Program-made: the position numbers and the translations under genes
Notes under the pieces: model-generated
What the model saw: only the letters and a program-made list of their open reading frames with translations
What the model was told of the DNA's origin: nothing
Database searches by the model: none
NCBI GenBank assembly: GCA_964609675.1
Contig: CAZSRX010000002.1
Coordinates: 79,622-143,621, forward strand
Direction: 5' to 3'
Length of the DNA stretch: 64,000 nucleotides
From: CAZSRX01 sp964609675 [NCBI: uncultured Bacteroidota bacterium]
Lineage (GTDB): Bacteria > CLD3 > SB21
Part shown: one piece after another, positions 38,328 to 46,841 of the stretch
Numbering within the stretch: position 1 is the first letter of the stretch
Layout of the letters: each line of letters opens with the position of its first letter

Positions 38328-38602
38328 AATATATACTTTGAATTTTTTAATATACATAATTCCATTCTTAATTACAAACCGTTTATAAAAAACAATACGT
38401 ATGGAAGCGGCAAAACTTAGCCGGGTAAAAAGGTTTTTTACCCGCGGCATAAACAGCACATCTACACGGGATTGTAAACCGGCCATATAAACAGAATCGG
38501 ATAACCCGCTTTCAGGTTCCGCAAAGGCCTGAATACCGGCTTATGGTAAACATTCGCGATTTCTTTTATAAGTTCCATCAAAAGATTCTGGCCGACATCT
38601 AA

Positions 38603-39040
38603 AAAACCCTACCGATAAATGAAAAGTTTATAATAAATCCGACATTCATTATCCCAGACGGATATTCGTGCCATTCAGGAAACGTCTCGCCCGGCCGTAA
38701 ACGGTTTACCTATCCCATCGCTTTGCCGTTTAAAAATGGGAACATAAAGGAGAATCCGAAATGCACGGATAAGTATTTCAGCGCTACCAACCCTTCGATC
38801 GCGCTGATTGTATATACAGCAAATAAACCGACGGATAGTTACATAAACGCCGCCACAGAGTTGATGGTAATCGAGAAAAATAAGGGCATGCGCCCCGTAA
38901 TGCGTGATGGGCAGAAACAAACGGCAACCAGCTATGAATCCGTTACACAAACAGTGGATACACACCACATACCCATGTTTCAGCCATCAGGAATACATCT
39001 TCGGATGTTCCCGAATAATCCGCATCACCCCATAGGATGA
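38603..39040 (+). pseudogene. Possible unrecognised gene or gene remnant
   Basis: This frame is open for 146 codons but has no good start codon (first usable TTG at 38723) and no Shine-Dalgarno sequence before it. The translation looks protein-like ('GRKRFTYPIALPFKNG', 'INAATELMVIEKNKGMRP') yet I recognise no family. Antisense frames are also partly open. It may be the 3' part of a decayed gene. The surrounding 38328-39096 holds no other gene. Confidence 0.2.
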
Positions 39041-39096
39041 CGGCCAGAACCGTTAACGTAACCGAATGTCCTGAACCGCTGAATTTCCGAATGACG

Positions 39097-39906
39097 TCAT
39101 TTTTTCAGTTCCATCGTCTGATAATCCAGTTCCGAACCAAACATACTGTGCGGGATCATATAAACAATGAGTAAAATAACGGCCGCTGCAAGAACCCAGC
39201 GTTCCGGTTTTTTTGATTTATGAACCGCGACCACGGCCGCCAGCCATCCGATAAACGCAATCAAAGTTTTATTATCGGTCATATCGCTTCCGAAAGGCCA
39301 TCCTGTCCACCAGGCGCCAAAGGCATACCATTGTACAACGGGGCCCAGCAGCAAACCGCCGATAAACAGACTCACCGCCGTGGCCCACGTCAGCTTTTTA
39401 AAGAGCGGTTTTTCAGAAAAACATTCCAGTCCGGCGCGTGTCGAAACCAGCATCCCGATAAACATGAATAACACGTGCAGCGTCAATATCCACATTGGTA
39501 CATCCCCTTTAAAGCGTATGATAACCGGTTCCTCGCGAGGCAAAGTGAGGGTTTGTTCTTTGTAATTCAATTCTATGCGGTATATTAACTTCCCCGCAGG
39601 CGGCTGATAAGGCAAAATACCGGTCAGATAACCATCGTTATAAATCATCGGGACCAGCGTCCATTCATCCGGCGTTTTGTATCGCTTCCATTTCAGAATG
39701 CCGCTGACGGCGGAATCACTTATCTTTATTTTTACGGTATCATCCGAAAAACCTCCGTGACTGCGGTTCAAGATATACGAAACCGATATACCGCCTATTT
39801 CTGAAGTTCCCTTCAGGGGATACGTTGGCCCGGTCATGCGTTGGAAAAGGACCGATAAAAGCGTAATCGCAACGGCAATAATCCAGAGTATGATGTGACG
39901 TTTCAA
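39097..39906 (-). CDS. Conserved uncharacterised membrane protein
   Basis: A 269-residue protein with one N-terminal membrane helix, an extracytoplasmic beta-rich domain (about residues 30-130, 'DTVKIKISDSAVSGILKWKRY') and three to four C-terminal helices. The block 'GPVVQWYAFGAWWTGWPFG' followed by 'SDMTDNKTLIAFIGWL' is strongly conserved in similar proteins of Bacteroidota-like genomes, whose function is unknown. The start is TTG at 39906 with AAAGG upstream. It is divergent from the TPP riboswitch gene. Confidence 0.8.
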   Translation of the reverse strand: MKRHIILWIIAVAITLLSVLFQRMTGPTYPLKGTSEIGGISVSYILNRSHGGFSDDTVKIKISDSAVSGILKWKRYKTPDEWTLVPMIYNDGYLTGILPYQPPAGKLIYRIELNYKEQTLTLPREEPVIIRFKGDVPMWILTLHVLFMFIGMLVSTRAGLECFSEKPLFKKLTWATAVSLFIGGLLLGPVVQWYAFGAWWTGWPFGSDMTDNKTLIAFIGWLAAVVAVHKSKKPERWVLAAAVILLIVYMIPHSMFGSELDYQTMELKK

Positions 39907-40063
39907 TGGCTGCCTTTCTTTTTAAAATTCCGGCAAATATTATAATCCAGATTCCTAAATGCAAGACACTTTTTTATTGCGTTTTTTCTTGCATTTTTTT
40001 TCTCTTTTAATTAAAATAACTTCGTACGGCATTAGCAGAAAATGTTCATTGAACCGCTTAGGA

Positions 40064-40150
40064 TTGTTTAGGGGTTGCTTTTGGGTCTTCCCGAAGCTGA
40101 GAACACACCCTTTGAACCTGATCCGGATAATACCGGCGTAGGGAAAACAG
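40064..40150 (+). promoter_or_regulatory. TPP riboswitch (THI element)
   Basis: The conserved thiamin-pyrophosphate aptamer is clearly readable: GGGG near 40071, CTGAGA at 40097-40102, ACCCTTTGAACCTGATC (40107-40123) and 'CCGGCGTAGGG' at 40134-40144. P1 can form between TGTTT (near 40065) and AAACA (near 40145). It lies upstream of a terminator and a TonB-dependent receptor gene, so TPP should switch that gene off. Confidence 0.95.
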
Positions 40151-40160
40151 AATTATATTT

Positions 40161-40209
40161 AAAAACCGTTTTCATCCGTTCGCCGGATCCGAAAACGGTT
40201 TTTTTTTTT
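40161..40209 (+). terminator. Riboswitch-controlled terminator
   Basis: AAAACCGTTTTC pairs with GAAAACGGTTTT around an inner ATCCG/CGGAT stem, followed by a long T run, between the TPP aptamer and the start codon at 40244. It is the expected expression platform. Confidence 0.9.
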
Positions 40210-40243
40210 AAGTTGTTTTATAATCTTGCAGAAAGGATTGAAT

Positions 40244-42748
40244 ATGTTAACGCGAATTGTATGGTTACCGCTCTTTTTATTGTATGCTTTACCCGCAATG
40301 GCCCAGGTCACCGTCAGCGGCAAGGTTATCGACCGGGAAACAAGTGAGCCCCTTGCCTATGTCAACGTTCTAGTGGAAAACACGCACTGGGGCACTATCA
40401 GTGGCCAGGATGGTCAATTCGTTATCACCGGACTTCCGGCTGGTGAATATACCCTCAGCGCGGGAATGATGGGTTATTATATACAAAAACATAAAATCAC
40501 TGTCCGCGAAACCGAGGATGCCCACCTCAATTTCACCTTGACACCCAGACTCCTGCAGGGCGAGGAGGTCATCATCACGGCGGCGCGCGCCTCCCGTTAC
40601 ATGCCGGTCACGTTTTCCAATATTTCCAAAGAAGAATTGAAAAACAATTATATCGTTCAGGATGTGCCCGTTCTTCTTGCGGAACTGCCATCCACGACGT
40701 TTTATTCCGAAAACGGAAACGGGATCGGCTATAACTATCTTAATATCCGTGGATTTGACCAGCGGCGTATCGCCGTGATGATCAACGGCATTCCGCAGAA
40801 TGACCCGGAAGACCATAACGTGTATTGGGTTGATTTTCCAGACCTGATCGCCAGCACGGAGGATATTCAGGTGCAACGTGGCGGCGGAAGCGCTTTTTAT
40901 GGCACTCCGGCTATCGGCGGCTCGGTCAATATTATCACCAACCAGTTCGCCGACACCCGCCGCACCGTAATCGAAGCCGGTTACGGCAGTTACAATACTC
41001 AGAAGTACAGCCTGACCTACAGTTCCGGCGTCATTGATAACAAATATTCCCTAAACGGGCGTCTGTCGAAAATGACGAGTGACGGCTACCGCGAGCGTGC
41101 GTGGGTGGACTTCAACAGCTACTACTTTAATCTCTCGCGCTATGACCGCAATCTCACGACATCAATCAATGTTTACGGCGGGCCGATAGCCGATGGGTTG
41201 GCGTATAACGGTCTTCCCCGGTTCTACATGAAAGACAAGAAGAACAGAAAAAATAATTGGAGCTACTTTGATGCGGATAATGCCTCCAGGACTGTAAATT
41301 ATTACACCGAACGCCGCAGGCAGGAAGTGGAAAATTTTTCCCAGCCGCATTACGAACTTATTAATAAATGGAAAATCAACGCCTACACTACGTTGCATAA
41401 CACGCTTTTCTATGTCATCGGGCAGGGCTATTTTGACTATGACGGCAGTTGGATCAACTATTACGGCGATGACGTGGTGCGGCAGTATTTCCGCCTGACC
41501 GCCGAAAACGGCTTTGACACGACCGCGAAGGTACCATCCAACACGCTCATCCGCGCATGGGTGGGCAACCGGCAGTTCGGCTGGCTGCCGCGCGTGGAAT
41601 GGGAAAAGGGCGCTCATCATTTAACCGTAGGCGGCGAGTTCCGCGTCCACCGGTCCCTCCACTGGGGCAAAATGCTCTGGGCCGAAAATTTGCCGCCGGA
41701 CTTTGATCCGGATTACAAATTTTACGAATACCGCGCCGGCAAGAATATCGTATCCGGATATGCGCATCACGTCTGGAAAATCAGTCCGGCGTGGAGCGTG
41801 ATGAGCGACCTGCAGATGGTCTATAACGAATACCGGCTGATCCGCGAAGCATACGCCGATAGACGCTTCCGCGTCCCCTATTATTTTCTTAACCCGCGTT
41901 TCGGCGTCGCATTCCGACCGTCGGAAACATGGCATTTATACGTGAATTTATCCCATACTTCCCGTGAACCGCGTCTGACGAATTTATATGACGCAGCGGG
42001 TTCCAGCGTACCGGCGGAATATTCTTCCGACTTCGGCGCAATCCCCTATCCCCAGTTCCACGAAAAATCACCCGGTGTGTACGATTATTCCCGGCCGCTG
42101 GTAAAACCGGAAAAACTTTTCAACATCGAACTCGGCTCCGGTTATGAGATTAAAGATCGGCTTTTACTGAACGCGTCCTTTTTCTGGATGGACTTTCGGG
42201 ACGAAATCATCAAAAAAGGAACCACCGACCGTTTTGGTCAGCCGATCACCACCAACGCCGACCGCACACGGCACGCCGGTCTGGAGTTATCCGGCTCTTA
42301 TCGCCTGTTACGCGATCTGGAAATTTACGGCAACGGCACTTACAGCCGCAACCGCCTTATCCGATATACCACGGTCGCCAAAGACACAAACGGCCAATAC
42401 GTACCGGTGCGTTTAAACGGAAACCCGATTGCCGGCTTTCCTGACCTTATGGGTATGCTCGGCGCAAAGTACCGCTGGAGAGCCTTTTATGCGAATCTAA
42501 ACGCCCGTCATGTCGGCGCGTTTTATACCGATAACTTCCGAAACCCGGAACGTAAAGTGCCGGCTTATACCGTCTGCAACCTCATGCTGGCCTGGCAAAT
42601 TCAGAAACCCCTCGGCCTGCAGGCGATGGAATTCCGGCTCCAGATTAATAATCTTTTCAATAATCTATACTTTGCTTCCGGAGAAAAAGATGAGTTCTTT
42701 CCGGCGGCCGAGAGAAACTATATGCTGAGTTGTCAGATAACGATGTGA
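40244..42748 (+). CDS. TonB-dependent outer-membrane receptor, predicted thiamine or precursor uptake
   Basis: An 834-residue outer-membrane transporter. Signal peptide MLTRIVWLPLFLLYALPAMA, a carboxypeptidase-regulatory-like beta-sandwich (residues about 22-105, 'VSGKVIDRETSEPLAYVNV'), a TonB plug ('YNYLNIRGFDQRRIAVMINGIP', 'EDIQVQRGGGSAFYGTPAIGGSVNI') and a 22-strand barrel ending in an aromatic-containing final strand ('NYMLSCQITM'). The ATG at 40244 has AAGGA before it; the frame extends to a TTG at 40226. Control by a TPP riboswitch means the cargo is probably thiamine or a precursor, a type known in Bacteroidota. Confidence 0.92.
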   Translation: MLTRIVWLPLFLLYALPAMAQVTVSGKVIDRETSEPLAYVNVLVENTHWGTISGQDGQFVITGLPAGEYTLSAGMMGYYIQKHKITVRETEDAHLNFTLTPRLLQGEEVIITAARASRYMPVTFSNISKEELKNNYIVQDVPVLLAELPSTTFYSENGNGIGYNYLNIRGFDQRRIAVMINGIPQNDPEDHNVYWVDFPDLIASTEDIQVQRGGGSAFYGTPAIGGSVNIITNQFADTRRTVIEAGYGSYNTQKYSLTYSSGVIDNKYSLNGRLSKMTSDGYRERAWVDFNSYYFNLSRYDRNLTTSINVYGGPIADGLAYNGLPRFYMKDKKNRKNNWSYFDADNASRTVNYYTERRRQEVENFSQPHYELINKWKINAYTTLHNTLFYVIGQGYFDYDGSWINYYGDDVVRQYFRLTAENGFDTTAKVPSNTLIRAWVGNRQFGWLPRVEWEKGAHHLTVGGEFRVHRSLHWGKMLWAENLPPDFDPDYKFYEYRAGKNIVSGYAHHVWKISPAWSVMSDLQMVYNEYRLIREAYADRRFRVPYYFLNPRFGVAFRPSETWHLYVNLSHTSREPRLTNLYDAAGSSVPAEYSSDFGAIPYPQFHEKSPGVYDYSRPLVKPEKLFNIELGSGYEIKDRLLLNASFFWMDFRDEIIKKGTTDRFGQPITTNADRTRHAGLELSGSYRLLRDLEIYGNGTYSRNRLIRYTTVAKDTNGQYVPVRLNGNPIAGFPDLMGMLGAKYRWRAFYANLNARHVGAFYTDNFRNPERKVPAYTVCNLMLAWQIQKPLGLQAMEFRLQINNLFNNLYFASGEKDEFFPAAERNYMLSCQITM

Positions 42749-42781
42749 AAATTTGAATATAGAATATCACAGAAAATATTT

Positions 42782-43087
42782 ATGACCTTTACCGATGAGG
42801 TGATTCAACAAGTCTGGGAAAAAGGCCAAGCGGTAGCGCCTTATGACCCCAGATCCTGGCGTAAGGATGATTGCGGCGCCTGGATGCAGCGCTCGAAATA
42901 CGGAGACAGAAACTCGCCTTTTGGTTGGGAAATATCCAAACTTTCGCCGGAGGAACCGGATGTCGTTTCTAATTTCCGTCCCTTGCACTGGAAAAATAAT
43001 GAACAAATAAACAACGGAAATCTGAAATGCCTGGTTACGGCCAGAGATACAAAAGCCATTGACAATGATATCCCCGATAGACAATAG
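42782..43087 (+). CDS. Small HNH-like protein with degenerate catalytic motif
   Basis: A 101-residue protein resembling a small HNH-nuclease-like family in which 'W..G......DP..WRKD.CGAWM....YGDRNS.FGWEI' is followed by a His-containing 'DHI.P' and 'NL.PL.W.NN'. The first part is present ('DDCGAWMQRSKYGDRNSPFG'), as is 'NFRPLHWKNNEQ', but the 'EIDHI' position reads 'EISKL', so the metal-binding Asp/His pair is lost. It begins 33 bases after the receptor gene without a clear Shine-Dalgarno sequence. A catalytic role is unlikely; a binding role is possible. Confidence 0.7.
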   Translation: MTFTDEVIQQVWEKGQAVAPYDPRSWRKDDCGAWMQRSKYGDRNSPFGWEISKLSPEEPDVVSNFRPLHWKNNEQINNGNLKCLVTARDTKAIDNDIPDRQ

Positions 43088-43120
43088 TTCTATGTATAGT
43101 TTTTGAACGATCGGCAAAAA

Positions 43121-44146
43121 TCATATAAGAAAGGTATGTATCTTTTTTTCCGGAATAATGCGTTTCATCTCTGATAGGATGGTATTATAAACCGTTAACC
43201 AGAGATCCCTATCGTAGGTAATGATATTGCCTTTTTTAATATAGGAAGCATGAAAAATTTGCGGATTACCGCGGCGGTTCTTCAAACGATTAAAATAGAT
43301 TTCCGGCATGCGAAACGGCCCGATATGAATATCATATAGTTTCTCCGAAAAAATTTTATCGTTTAACTGGCGAATAAATTCTTCATAGACCATTTGCCAT
43401 GGATCGGTAATAATCAGCGGATCAATTGCCAGGCGCACATTCCAGCCGGCATGTATGGCCTGAGCGATGTCATCGAGGCGTTGGCGCAGCGTCGGCGTAT
43501 TCGGTTCAAAGCGTTCGATAAGCGGCTGGGGCAAAACGCTCCAAGTCAACAGAAAATTATCCGCGGGCTTAATATCCTGCAACGCACGGAAATTTGTACT
43601 CTTCGTCCGTATCTCAAACCGTGCGTTCGGCCAGGCCCCGAAACGTTCTATCCACAATCGGCACAACGGCGCTAGGTTTTCAAAAGCCATCATATCGCTT
43701 TCATAGGATAAGGATATAAAAAATGTCTTTTCTCGTTGGCGATCACACATCCCTGCGACGGCAGAAAAATAATCCTCCGTATTGACAAACACCAGAATAT
43801 TCGCCGTCTGATGCATGCCTTGCAGAAAACAATAATCGCAGTGATACAGGCAGTTTCGCATCGGGGATACATAATAGAAATCCCCGCCGTCCGGGTTAAG
43901 GCAATTATCCGAGGCCGGATAAATAAACCGTTCCCTCTGCACCGCCAGAATAAGTTTCGGGGATTGTTTCTGCAGCCGGAAATTCTGTCTCGGCCGGTTG
44001 AAGACATCCTTATAATGCCGGATTCTTATGACTTCTGATCCGGAAAGCCGTCGCAATAATTGTTCGGCAAGAGGATATCCGAGCGCTTCCGTTTCGGCGT
44101 ATAGGTGCGAAAACGGTTTAAACTTCCAGTTTTCTGATGATGCCAT
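43121..44146 (-). CDS. Spore-photoproduct-lyase-like radical SAM protein
   Basis: A radical S-adenosylmethionine enzyme of the SplB-like family, which in spore formers reverses the 5-thyminyl-5,6-dihydrothymine lesion. The iron-sulfur motif CxxxCxxC is 'RNCLYHCDYCFLQG', and 'YVSPMRNC', 'SYESDMMAFE', 'RTKSTNF' and 'NVRLAIDPLI' match the family. The length of 342 residues is usual. I chose the ATG at 44144-44146; a TTG lies directly before it. It overlaps the upstream nucleosidase-like gene by about 30 bases, so they are translated together. Spore genes are absent apart from a SpoIIM-domain protein, so a general DNA-photoproduct role is more likely. Confidence 0.88.
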   Translation of the reverse strand: MASSENWKFKPFSHLYAETEALGYPLAEQLLRRLSGSEVIRIRHYKDVFNRPRQNFRLQKQSPKLILAVQRERFIYPASDNCLNPDGGDFYYVSPMRNCLYHCDYCFLQGMHQTANILVFVNTEDYFSAVAGMCDRQREKTFFISLSYESDMMAFENLAPLCRLWIERFGAWPNARFEIRTKSTNFRALQDIKPADNFLLTWSVLPQPLIERFEPNTPTLRQRLDDIAQAIHAGWNVRLAIDPLIITDPWQMVYEEFIRQLNDKIFSEKLYDIHIGPFRMPEIYFNRLKNRRGNPQIFHASYIKKGNIITYDRDLWLTVYNTILSEMKRIIPEKKIHTFLI

Positions 44147-44945
44147 CAAGCCGTTTTTTGCTTTCCGTTTTGTTCGCCGCGGTAAGCCCCAGAAAATTTT
44201 TGAGTAAATGCTCAGCGGTTTCGTATTTTTGTTTATATTTCAATACCGCCGCATGAAGACAATGATACTGAGTTTTTGTGAAATGGAGTTGCCGGCAAAG
44301 GGATTTAAGTATATCCGTTTCGCGCGCATTCAATGCCGGCCCTGCTTCCCCGGCAATAAGCTGAGAACGGTTTAAGTAATCAAAAAAAGCGGGCAGCGCT
44401 TCAGCCACCCACCGGCTGACTTTGTCAGGCGTAACGCCTTGCGGGTCCAGATAATCCGATACAATCTTGAAACAGGAAATGCGATGCGGCTCAAAAAATA
44501 TTTGTGCGCTCGGATAAAATCCTGCGGCTTCCATATCCACAAGCGAATGACCATCCGGCGATTCATGTTTTTGGACCGGCCGTTCATAGGTTATCAGCGG
44601 TTTTTCTTTGAAAGAATGCGCGGTGATTAAATCCGGATAATAATCCTTCCCGGTAGCGGCATCGGTGATTTTATTAATTAAAAATAACTGGCCGGGAATG
44701 TCTTTCGCATCCGATGTACCGCCAATGCCAATTTGCGCGATAAGGTCAGTCGGTTCGGGTTGTCTTAAACCGCAAAGATACGCGGTGGCGGCGGCGCTGA
44801 GAATTTTTCCGGCGCCGGAGCGGATCAGTAGTGTTTCATCGGAGCGATAAATTTCAAAGCGGCCATGAGCGTCCTCGCGCTTCAGGCTCAGGTATTCGAC
44901 CACAGGCCGGGTTTCCGGCGCCAGCGCGGTGATCACATATATCAT
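44118..44945 (-). CDS. MTA/SAH-nucleosidase-like (PNP/UDP phosphorylase fold) protein with C-terminal extension
   Basis: A 275-residue protein. The N-terminal 190 residues match the nucleoside phosphorylase/MTAN fold: 'VITALAPETRPVV' (Glu like Glu12 of E. coli Pfs), 'SGAGKILSAAATAYLCGL', 'LIAQIGIGGTS', 'LVDMEAAGFY' (Glu174-like) and 'FKIVSDYLD' (Asp197-like), so the catalytic residues of a nucleosidase are all present. The last 80 residues are helical and not part of the usual family. It overlaps folD by four bases (ATGA) and the radical SAM gene by about 30. A role in removing 5'-deoxyadenosine made by the radical SAM partner is a reasonable guess. Confidence 0.8.
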   Translation of the reverse strand: MIYVITALAPETRPVVEYLSLKREDAHGRFEIYRSDETLLIRSGAGKILSAAATAYLCGLRQPEPTDLIAQIGIGGTSDAKDIPGQLFLINKITDAATGKDYYPDLITAHSFKEKPLITYERPVQKHESPDGHSLVDMEAAGFYPSAQIFFEPHRISCFKIVSDYLDPQGVTPDKVSRWVAEALPAFFDYLNRSQLIAGEAGPALNARETDILKSLCRQLHFTKTQYHCLHAAVLKYKQKYETAEHLLKNFLGLTAANKTESKKRLDGIIRKLEV

Positions 44946-45835
44946 AAATTGTTATTTCGGACCAGCAATTCGGCCGCGCGGACAGTGTTTTGCATCAGTA
45001 CCGCAACGGTCATCAATCCAACGCCGCCGGGAACCGGAGTAATCGCCGAGGCGATTTCTTTGACGCTTTCAAAATCCACATCGCCCACCAGACGGGAGCC
45101 GGATTGGGCTGACGGATCGTCTATGCGGTTTATGCCGACGTCGATAACAACGGCGCCGGGTTTGACCATGTCTGCGGTAATCACACGGGGTTTGCCGACC
45201 GCCGCAATCAGGATATCCGCCTGCCGCGTATATTGAGACAGGTCTTTGGCGCCGGTGTGGCAAAGCGTTACAACCGCATTGGCGCCTTTGGCTTTCTGAA
45301 CTAACAGGTTCGCGAGCGGCTTCCCGACGATGTTGCTCCGCCCGACAATCACCGCATGGCGTCCCGCCGGATCGATTTGATAATAATGCAGCAGCTCCAT
45401 TACCCCCGCGGGCGTACAGGGCGCGAATACGGCGTCGCCAAGCATGAGCTGGCCGACATTGTATGGATGAAAGCAGTCCACGTCTTTTTCCGGCCTCATG
45501 GCGTTGATGATGGTTTTCTCGCTGATATGTTTCGGTAACGGCAGCTGTACTAATATCCCGGAAACACTCGCGTCATGGTTTAAGCGTTCGATAATTTGCC
45601 GTAATTCCTTTTCGCCGGTGGTTTCCGGAAGACGGAGGGTTTCATGCGCAATACCGGTTTCCACGCAGGCTTTTTCCTTATTACGGATATATACTTTCGA
45701 CGCCGGATCCTCGCCGACAAGAACCGCCGTCAACTTCGGATGAATGCCTCGGGTTGCAAGCCCGCGTATTTGATCGCGGATTTTTTGTTTCAGACTATCG
45801 GAAACGGTCCTGCCGTCTATAATCAGCGCGCTCAA
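44942..45835 (-). CDS. folD: Methylene-tetrahydrofolate dehydrogenase / methenyl-tetrahydrofolate cyclohydrolase
   Basis: Bifunctional enzyme of one-carbon metabolism interconverting methylene-, methenyl- and formyl-tetrahydrofolate. The 297-residue protein has 'VYIRNKEKACVETGI' (catalytic Lys), 'SGILVQLPLPKHI', 'PEKDVDCFHPYNVG', 'PCTPAGVMELL', 'VIVGRSNIVGKPLANLL' and 'PVPGGVGLMTVAVLMQNT', all diagnostic. The start is TTG at 45835 behind AGGAG. It is 20 bases downstream of the ymdB-like gene and overlaps the nucleosidase-like gene. Confidence 0.97.
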   Translation of the reverse strand: MSALIIDGRTVSDSLKQKIRDQIRGLATRGIHPKLTAVLVGEDPASKVYIRNKEKACVETGIAHETLRLPETTGEKELRQIIERLNHDASVSGILVQLPLPKHISEKTIINAMRPEKDVDCFHPYNVGQLMLGDAVFAPCTPAGVMELLHYYQIDPAGRHAVIVGRSNIVGKPLANLLVQKAKGANAVVTLCHTGAKDLSQYTRQADILIAAVGKPRVITADMVKPGAVVIDVGINRIDDPSAQSGSRLVGDVDFESVKEIASAITPVPGGVGLMTVAVLMQNTVRAAELLVRNNNL

Positions 45836-45855
45836 GAATTTCTCCTATAGATAAT

Positions 45856-46659
45856 TTATTTTTTATCAACCCGGATGCGTTCCAAATGGACGGTTTTTCC
45901 GGTTTCGCTGTCCACTGTAAAGAAAAGCCCATGCAGCTTCGGATCGCCTTCCGAAGACTCAAACTTGGAATTGGTCTGCATAATAAACCGGCGGATCGCC
46001 TGTTCCTTTTTAATGCCGATAACGCCGTCGTGCGGACCCGTCATACCGACATCGGTGATGTATCCGGTGCCTCCCGGCAAAATGCGCTCGTCGGCCGTCT
46101 GTACATGCGTATGGGTGCCGATAACAATAGTGGCTTTGCCGTCAACGTAATGCGCAAAAGCAATTTTCTCCGCAGAGGCCTCGGCATGAAAATCCACAAT
46201 GACTATTTTAGTCTCCCGTCTCAGACGGTCGATTTCCCGCTCGCCGTTGCGGAACGGACAGTCGATATCGTACATAAATGTCCGGCCCTGAAGATTTAAC
46301 ACGCCGATGCCAATGCCGCCGTTCAGCGGATACACCACCGAACCCCGGCCTTCATTGCCCGGCGGGTAATTAAACGGCCGCAACAGATAATTCTGTATCT
46401 GCGTATTCTCGGAATAAAACGTCTTTCGCTTGTCCCAGATATGATTGCCGCTGGTAATTACGTGTATCCCCATCCCGAATAACTGTTTGCAGATGGCCTC
46501 CGAGATGCCTTTGCCTTCCCAGGCGTTTTCGCCGTTGACGACGACAAACTCCGCTTCATACCGATCGACAAGTCCCGGCAAAAATTCTTTAACAAGGTCA
46601 ACACCGACAACTCCAAAAATATCGGCTATATGCAGGCATCGGATAATCATAAAATACAT
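45856..46659 (-). CDS. ymdB: YmdB-family metallophosphoesterase (TIGR00282)
   Basis: A 267-residue calcineurin-like phosphoesterase; characterised relatives hydrolyse 2',3'-cyclic nucleotides. Metal-binding residues are in 'HIADIFGVVG' (Asp), 'VNGENAWEGKG' (Asn/Glu), 'TSGNHIWDK' (Asn-His), 'IVDFHAEAS' and 'GTHTHVQTADE' (His residues), and 'VGMTGPHDGVIG' is the family signature. A second in-frame ATG at 46650 fits the usual N-terminus better and cannot be excluded. It heads the folD-nucleosidase-radical SAM operon. No clear Shine-Dalgarno sequence is seen. Confidence 0.92.
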   Translation of the reverse strand: MYFMIIRCLHIADIFGVVGVDLVKEFLPGLVDRYEAEFVVVNGENAWEGKGISEAICKQLFGMGIHVITSGNHIWDKRKTFYSENTQIQNYLLRPFNYPPGNEGRGSVVYPLNGGIGIGVLNLQGRTFMYDIDCPFRNGEREIDRLRRETKIVIVDFHAEASAEKIAFAHYVDGKATIVIGTHTHVQTADERILPGGTGYITDVGMTGPHDGVIGIKKEQAIRRFIMQTNSKFESSEGDPKLHGLFFTVDSETGKTVHLERIRVDKK

Positions 46660-46841
46660 TTAACTTTCGTTAGTGATCGTGTGTGTATCCATCCTAAAAA
46701 ATGGCTCCGCCATATTAATAATTTTTTATAAAAAAACAACATGGAAATTTCAAAAAAATTATGACAAATATCATTTGTAATTAACGGAATATTTTTTAAA
46801 ATTTTCAATTATGAAACAACACACTGTATCTGATTAGCCAC

